From: Rickettsia sp.
Lineage (GTDB): Bacteria > Pseudomonadota > Alphaproteobacteria > Rickettsiales > Rickettsiaceae
DNA length: 50,645 bases
Direction of reading: 5' to 3'
Assembly (NCBI GenBank): GCA_015657545.1
Contig: JADHZC010000005.1
Location: 1 to 50,645 of the forward strand
This document shows, in pieces, positions 48,028 through 50,645 of this stretch. Made by a program: the position numbers and the translations under genes. Under the pieces are notes generated by a model, which worked only from the letters and a program-made list of their open reading frames with translations, was not told where the DNA came from and made no database searches. Position 1 is the first letter of the stretch, and every line of letters starts with the position of its first letter.

Positions 48028-49458
48028 TTAATCGAGGATTTTAGACTGTTTTTTTGTTATACTCAATTTCATTATTTTTACTGTTTTCAGCACAATATAA
48101 ATAATTACCATCAAACAAGCAACAGTTCCAACAAATAATGATTGAAATGTCACCTTAGGATAGATTTGATCAATTAAAAGATAAAATATCAAACCTACAG
48201 AACAAAGAGACATCAAATAAAGAAATGGAGTTTTAAATGGCCTTCTAACATTTTTATGAGTAAATCTTGCTATTACAACCAATAAAATTGCAATAATTGC
48301 ATTAAATAACATAGCGAAACTAGAAGTTTGAGCCAATAAAGCAGGAGGTATAAATCCAGCCATTAATGATAAAATAAGAGTTAACCATATAATAGAAGAA
48401 CTAGGAGTTTTATATTTGGGATGTATCCTTGAGCAAATGTTAAAAAACATACCATCCTGTGCTGCAACATAAAATATCCGAGAAATACTAAAAATATTCA
48501 TTAAAGTAACTGTTATCATACCACAAATAGCTCCTGTAGCAATCAAAGAGGCTCCCCAGCTATTTCCATGATATTTTAGAGCTAAAGACAAAGCACCTAT
48601 AGAACTATTCAATATTTTAATATCTATCATTCCAGTCAAAGCAATTGATACCAAAGAGTAAACAACTATTGCAGTTAACATAGCAACAATTATAGCAATA
48701 GTTAAACTTTTTTTAGGATTTTTACATTCTTCAACAGTACTGGTTAGATTTGCATATCCATTAAAAGCAAAAAATAATACTGCAGATCCTGCAAAAACAT
48801 TTTTGAATCCAAAAGGATTAAAATTATCAAATAATATTTGAGCATTAAAATATTTAGAAGCAATAAGAATAAAAGCAAAAATTGTACTCATTTTGATAAT
48901 TACTAATATTATATTTAAACTTTTACTTACAACATTTCCTAAATATAATACAAATCCTAAAAATAATATAATAAGAACAGCTATAAAATTTACTACACCT
49001 CCTTCAAAAGGAGTTTTTTTTAAAAACACAGGAAAATTAATATTTAACTGATCTAAAATTTTATGAAAATAATCTGCACAAGCAGAAGATACAAAAGAAC
49101 CTGCACAACCAATTTCCAAAAACATTATAGCTAGAGCTACAAAAGCTATAATTTCACCCAAAACTACATAAGAATAACTATATAAAGAACCTGAAGCTGG
49201 TATCATACTAGCAAGTTCAGCATATATAAGACCTATAAAAATACTACTAACACCAGCTATTAAATAAGATATAACTATAGCAGAACCAGCATATTTACTA
49301 GCTACTAGACCAGTTATAGAAAAAACTCCAGAACCTATTACAGATCCTATACCAAAAAATATTAAGTCAAAAGTAGTAAAGGTTTTTTTTAAGCCATTTT
49401 TACTATTATTATTATTGAGTACAGAATCTAAAGACTTTTTTTTAAAAATATTAATCAT
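48028..49458 (-). CDS. APC-family amino acid permease
   Basis: 476 residues with about 12-13 membrane helices. The first helix motif GIGSVIGSGVFSITG (about 36-50) binds the amino and carboxyl groups of the substrate. A further signature FFAFNGYANLTSTVEECKNPKKSLTIAI is near helix 6. It resembles the cationic or broad-specificity (CAT/YfnA) branch, but specificity cannot be assigned. It is the first gene of a likely three-gene operon with the peptide transporter and the acyltransferase. Confidence 0.88.
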   Translation of the reverse strand: MINIFKKKSLDSVLNNNNSKNGLKKTFTTFDLIFFGIGSVIGSGVFSITGLVASKYAGSAIVISYLIAGVSSIFIGLIYAELASMIPASGSLYSYSYVVLGEIIAFVALAIMFLEIGCAGSFVSSACADYFHKILDQLNINFPVFLKKTPFEGGVVNFIAVLIILFLGFVLYLGNVVSKSLNIILVIIKMSTIFAFILIASKYFNAQILFDNFNPFGFKNVFAGSAVLFFAFNGYANLTSTVEECKNPKKSLTIAIIVAMLTAIVVYSLVSIALTGMIDIKILNSSIGALSLALKYHGNSWGASLIATGAICGMITVTLMNIFSISRIFYVAAQDGMFFNICSRIHPKYKTPSSSIIWLTLILSLMAGFIPPALLAQTSSFAMLFNAIIAILLVVIARFTHKNVRRPFKTPFLYLMSLCSVGLIFYLLIDQIYPKVTFQSLFVGTVACLMVIIYIVLKTVKIMKLSITKKQSKILD

Positions 49459-50221
49459 AAAACTAAATGAAAAAATTAATTAAATAAATATTTTTACCTT
49501 ATATAAAGCGCAAAATCATAAATATGACCAACGCCTAAAAAAATATTCAAAGAAATATATTAGTATATTTGTGTAAGTAAGAACTTAACAGGCAAATTTG
49601 CCAAAGGAATACATGTGGGTATAGCCTAGGAACACCCAATGCATAAAGGAGGAGAAGAGGAAAGAAACAAAAAAAGTTAAAGAGAATATAAATTTTCTCT
49701 CTAACTGATCAGGTATAGAAATAACCTTCAGATTTAGAGTTTTCATAATAGCATTGACCGCAAAATTCAAAATTAGTTAAAATATTCTAAATTTAACTCA
49801 GAAAACACTAACATCCAAAATATTATTTGTCAATGCTTGATTTTAATAAAACATCACAAATTTCAATTAATATTATTCAAATATCATTTCAATTCTAACT
49901 AAAAATCATAAAATATTTTTTTGAATTTTAGAAAACATACAATGTAAATCTAATTTACAATTAATTTGAATATTGCTAAACAAATCTATATTAATTTCAA
50001 ATTTATAAAAATTTTTGTTCTCGGTATATTTGATGAATGATTATTATATTTGACATTAAAAAAATCAATACTCATGCTCTTTTACTAAAAAAAGTTTTTT
50101 TTATTTATTACCATTTTTGATAATTTTAATATATTTTTTTATCTAGAATTTTATTCTAATCTAATATCTAGGTTTGATATATAAGAGCATATGTTCCTAT
50201 TGAATAATATTTTTTAGCAAA
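49459..50221. other. Gene-free region with a less AT-rich island
   Basis: Mostly A/T-rich. Around 49585-49700 the sequence is noticeably less AT-rich and has short stems: palindrome GGCAAATTTGCC at 49591-49602, TGGGT/ACCCA near 49615-49637, and AGAGAA/TTCTCT near 49680-49700. A minus-strand frame at 49585-49770 (61 residues from TTG) has a hydrophobic middle but no recognisable family. It may be a gene scrap or an unrecognised RNA. TGTAAAT-CTA-ATTTACA near 49939-49955 is another small inverted repeat. Confidence 0.3.
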
Positions 50222-50227
50222 ATTTTT

Positions 50228-50380
50228 GTGGATTTTTCTTCAGAGCATTTTACATTACAAATAAATTTAGAAAATTTACCCATTAATCCAGAATTTTTTT
50301 CTGTTATATTAGTTTGTTCTGCTCTAAATTTTATTTTTCTATTTAAAATTTTTTATATAGTAAAATTTATATATTTATGA
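50228..50380 (+). pseudogene. Possible gene fragment, 50 residues
   Basis: An open frame from GTG (50228) to TGA (50378-50380). The first half looks codon-biased and protein-like (DFSSEHFTLQINLENLPINPEFFSVIL) and the second half is hydrophobic. There is weak resemblance to the region before the N-box of histidine kinases, but too little to name it. No ribosome binding site. Probably a remnant. Confidence 0.2.
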
Positions 50381-50471
50381 TAGTAAAATGTGAATTTTTA
50401 AATAGTTAGGTATTTTTTATAGATATATCTTTGAAAAGCCTTAAAAATTAACGTATTTAAAAAATATATAG

Positions 50472-50645
50472 AAAAACAATATATTCCTCTATCTAAAATT
50501 TATACAACATATAAAAAAATCACTAGAATTACTTGCTTGCTTCCTCAAAGAAACGGATCTACGCAAATCTAAAAGTAAATCTTCTTATATTAAAAAAAAA
50601 GAACTTTACAACCTGATAAGACAAAATTTTAGGAAAATCTTTTAA
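50472..50645 (+). pseudogene. Possible gene fragment, 57 codons ending at the window edge
   Basis: An open frame, preceded by TAG, without ATG, GTG or TTG, ends at a TAA that forms the last three bases of the window. The sequence is protein-like (SLELLACFLKETDLRKSKSK, then KKKELYNLIRQNFRKIF) and includes a locally less AT-rich stretch near 50530-50570. I recognise no family. Most likely the 3' remnant of a lost gene. Confidence 0.25.

Noticed and set aside
49585..49770. 61-residue minus-strand protein as a real gene
   Set aside because: TTG start, no ribosome binding site, no recognisable family and a position in decayed DNA; kept only as an island of interest.

Overview
The window is a very AT-rich bacterial chromosome segment. 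By eye the intergenic DNA is close to pure A/T runs and most codons end in A or T. The best fit is an obligate intracellular alphaproteobacterium of the order Rickettsiales. It carries virB3-virB4-virB6 genes in the order of the Rickettsiales vir homolog (rvh) type IV secretion system. tuf sits directly ahead of rpsJ, secY-adk lies inside the ribosomal protein operon, sucA-sucB are adjacent, and SecB and propionyl-CoA carboxylase are present. Several stretches of decayed DNA are typical of genome reduction. The sequence alone does not fix the family or species.

Layout. 1-622: a 42-bp tandem repeat that reads as a 14-residue protein repeat in one frame, followed by decayed DNA. 623-6648: secB (minus), then on the plus strand an MsbA-like ABC exporter and tolQ-tolR-tolA-like-tolB (cell-envelope maintenance; pal is not here). 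7134-22163: one long minus-strand operon for translation, transcription and secretion, tuf-rpsJ-rplCDWB-rpsS-rplV-rpsC-rplP-rpmC-rpsQ-rplNXE-rpsNH-rplFR-rpsE-rplO-secY-adk-rpsMK-rpoA-rplQ-rpsT. It lacks rpmD (L30) and has rpsT appended at its 3' end. 22528-28816: dut behind a tRNA-Asp gene, uvrB, mlaA with a TPR-methyltransferase, and dusB. 28817-29766: a gene-free stretch holding the wreck of an IS200/IS605-type transposase. 29767-34372: sucB, sucA and a one-pass membrane protein of unknown function. 34554-39137 (plus): dapD, pccB and pccA. 39134-43808 (minus): virB3, virB4 and one virB6 with a repetitive C-terminal tail. 44334-49458 (minus): an amino acid permease, a POT-type peptide transporter and an Aas-like acyltransferase whose second domain looks degenerate. 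49459-50645: mostly decayed DNA with two start-poor or short open fragments.

Together the genes describe a host-dependent cell. It makes its own ribosomes and maintains its outer membrane (Tol, MlaA, MsbA-like). It runs the 2-oxoglutarate dehydrogenase step and carboxylates propionyl-CoA. It imports amino acids and peptides, recycles phospholipid acyl chains, makes a diaminopimelate intermediate, and contacts the host through a T4SS. I found no complete new system. The observations most worth follow-up are the two unrelated 14-residue repeats (left edge and VirB6 tail), the degenerate Aas, the IS200/IS605 transposase fossil, the tRNA-dut arrangement, and a Fur-box-like palindrome ahead of tolQ.
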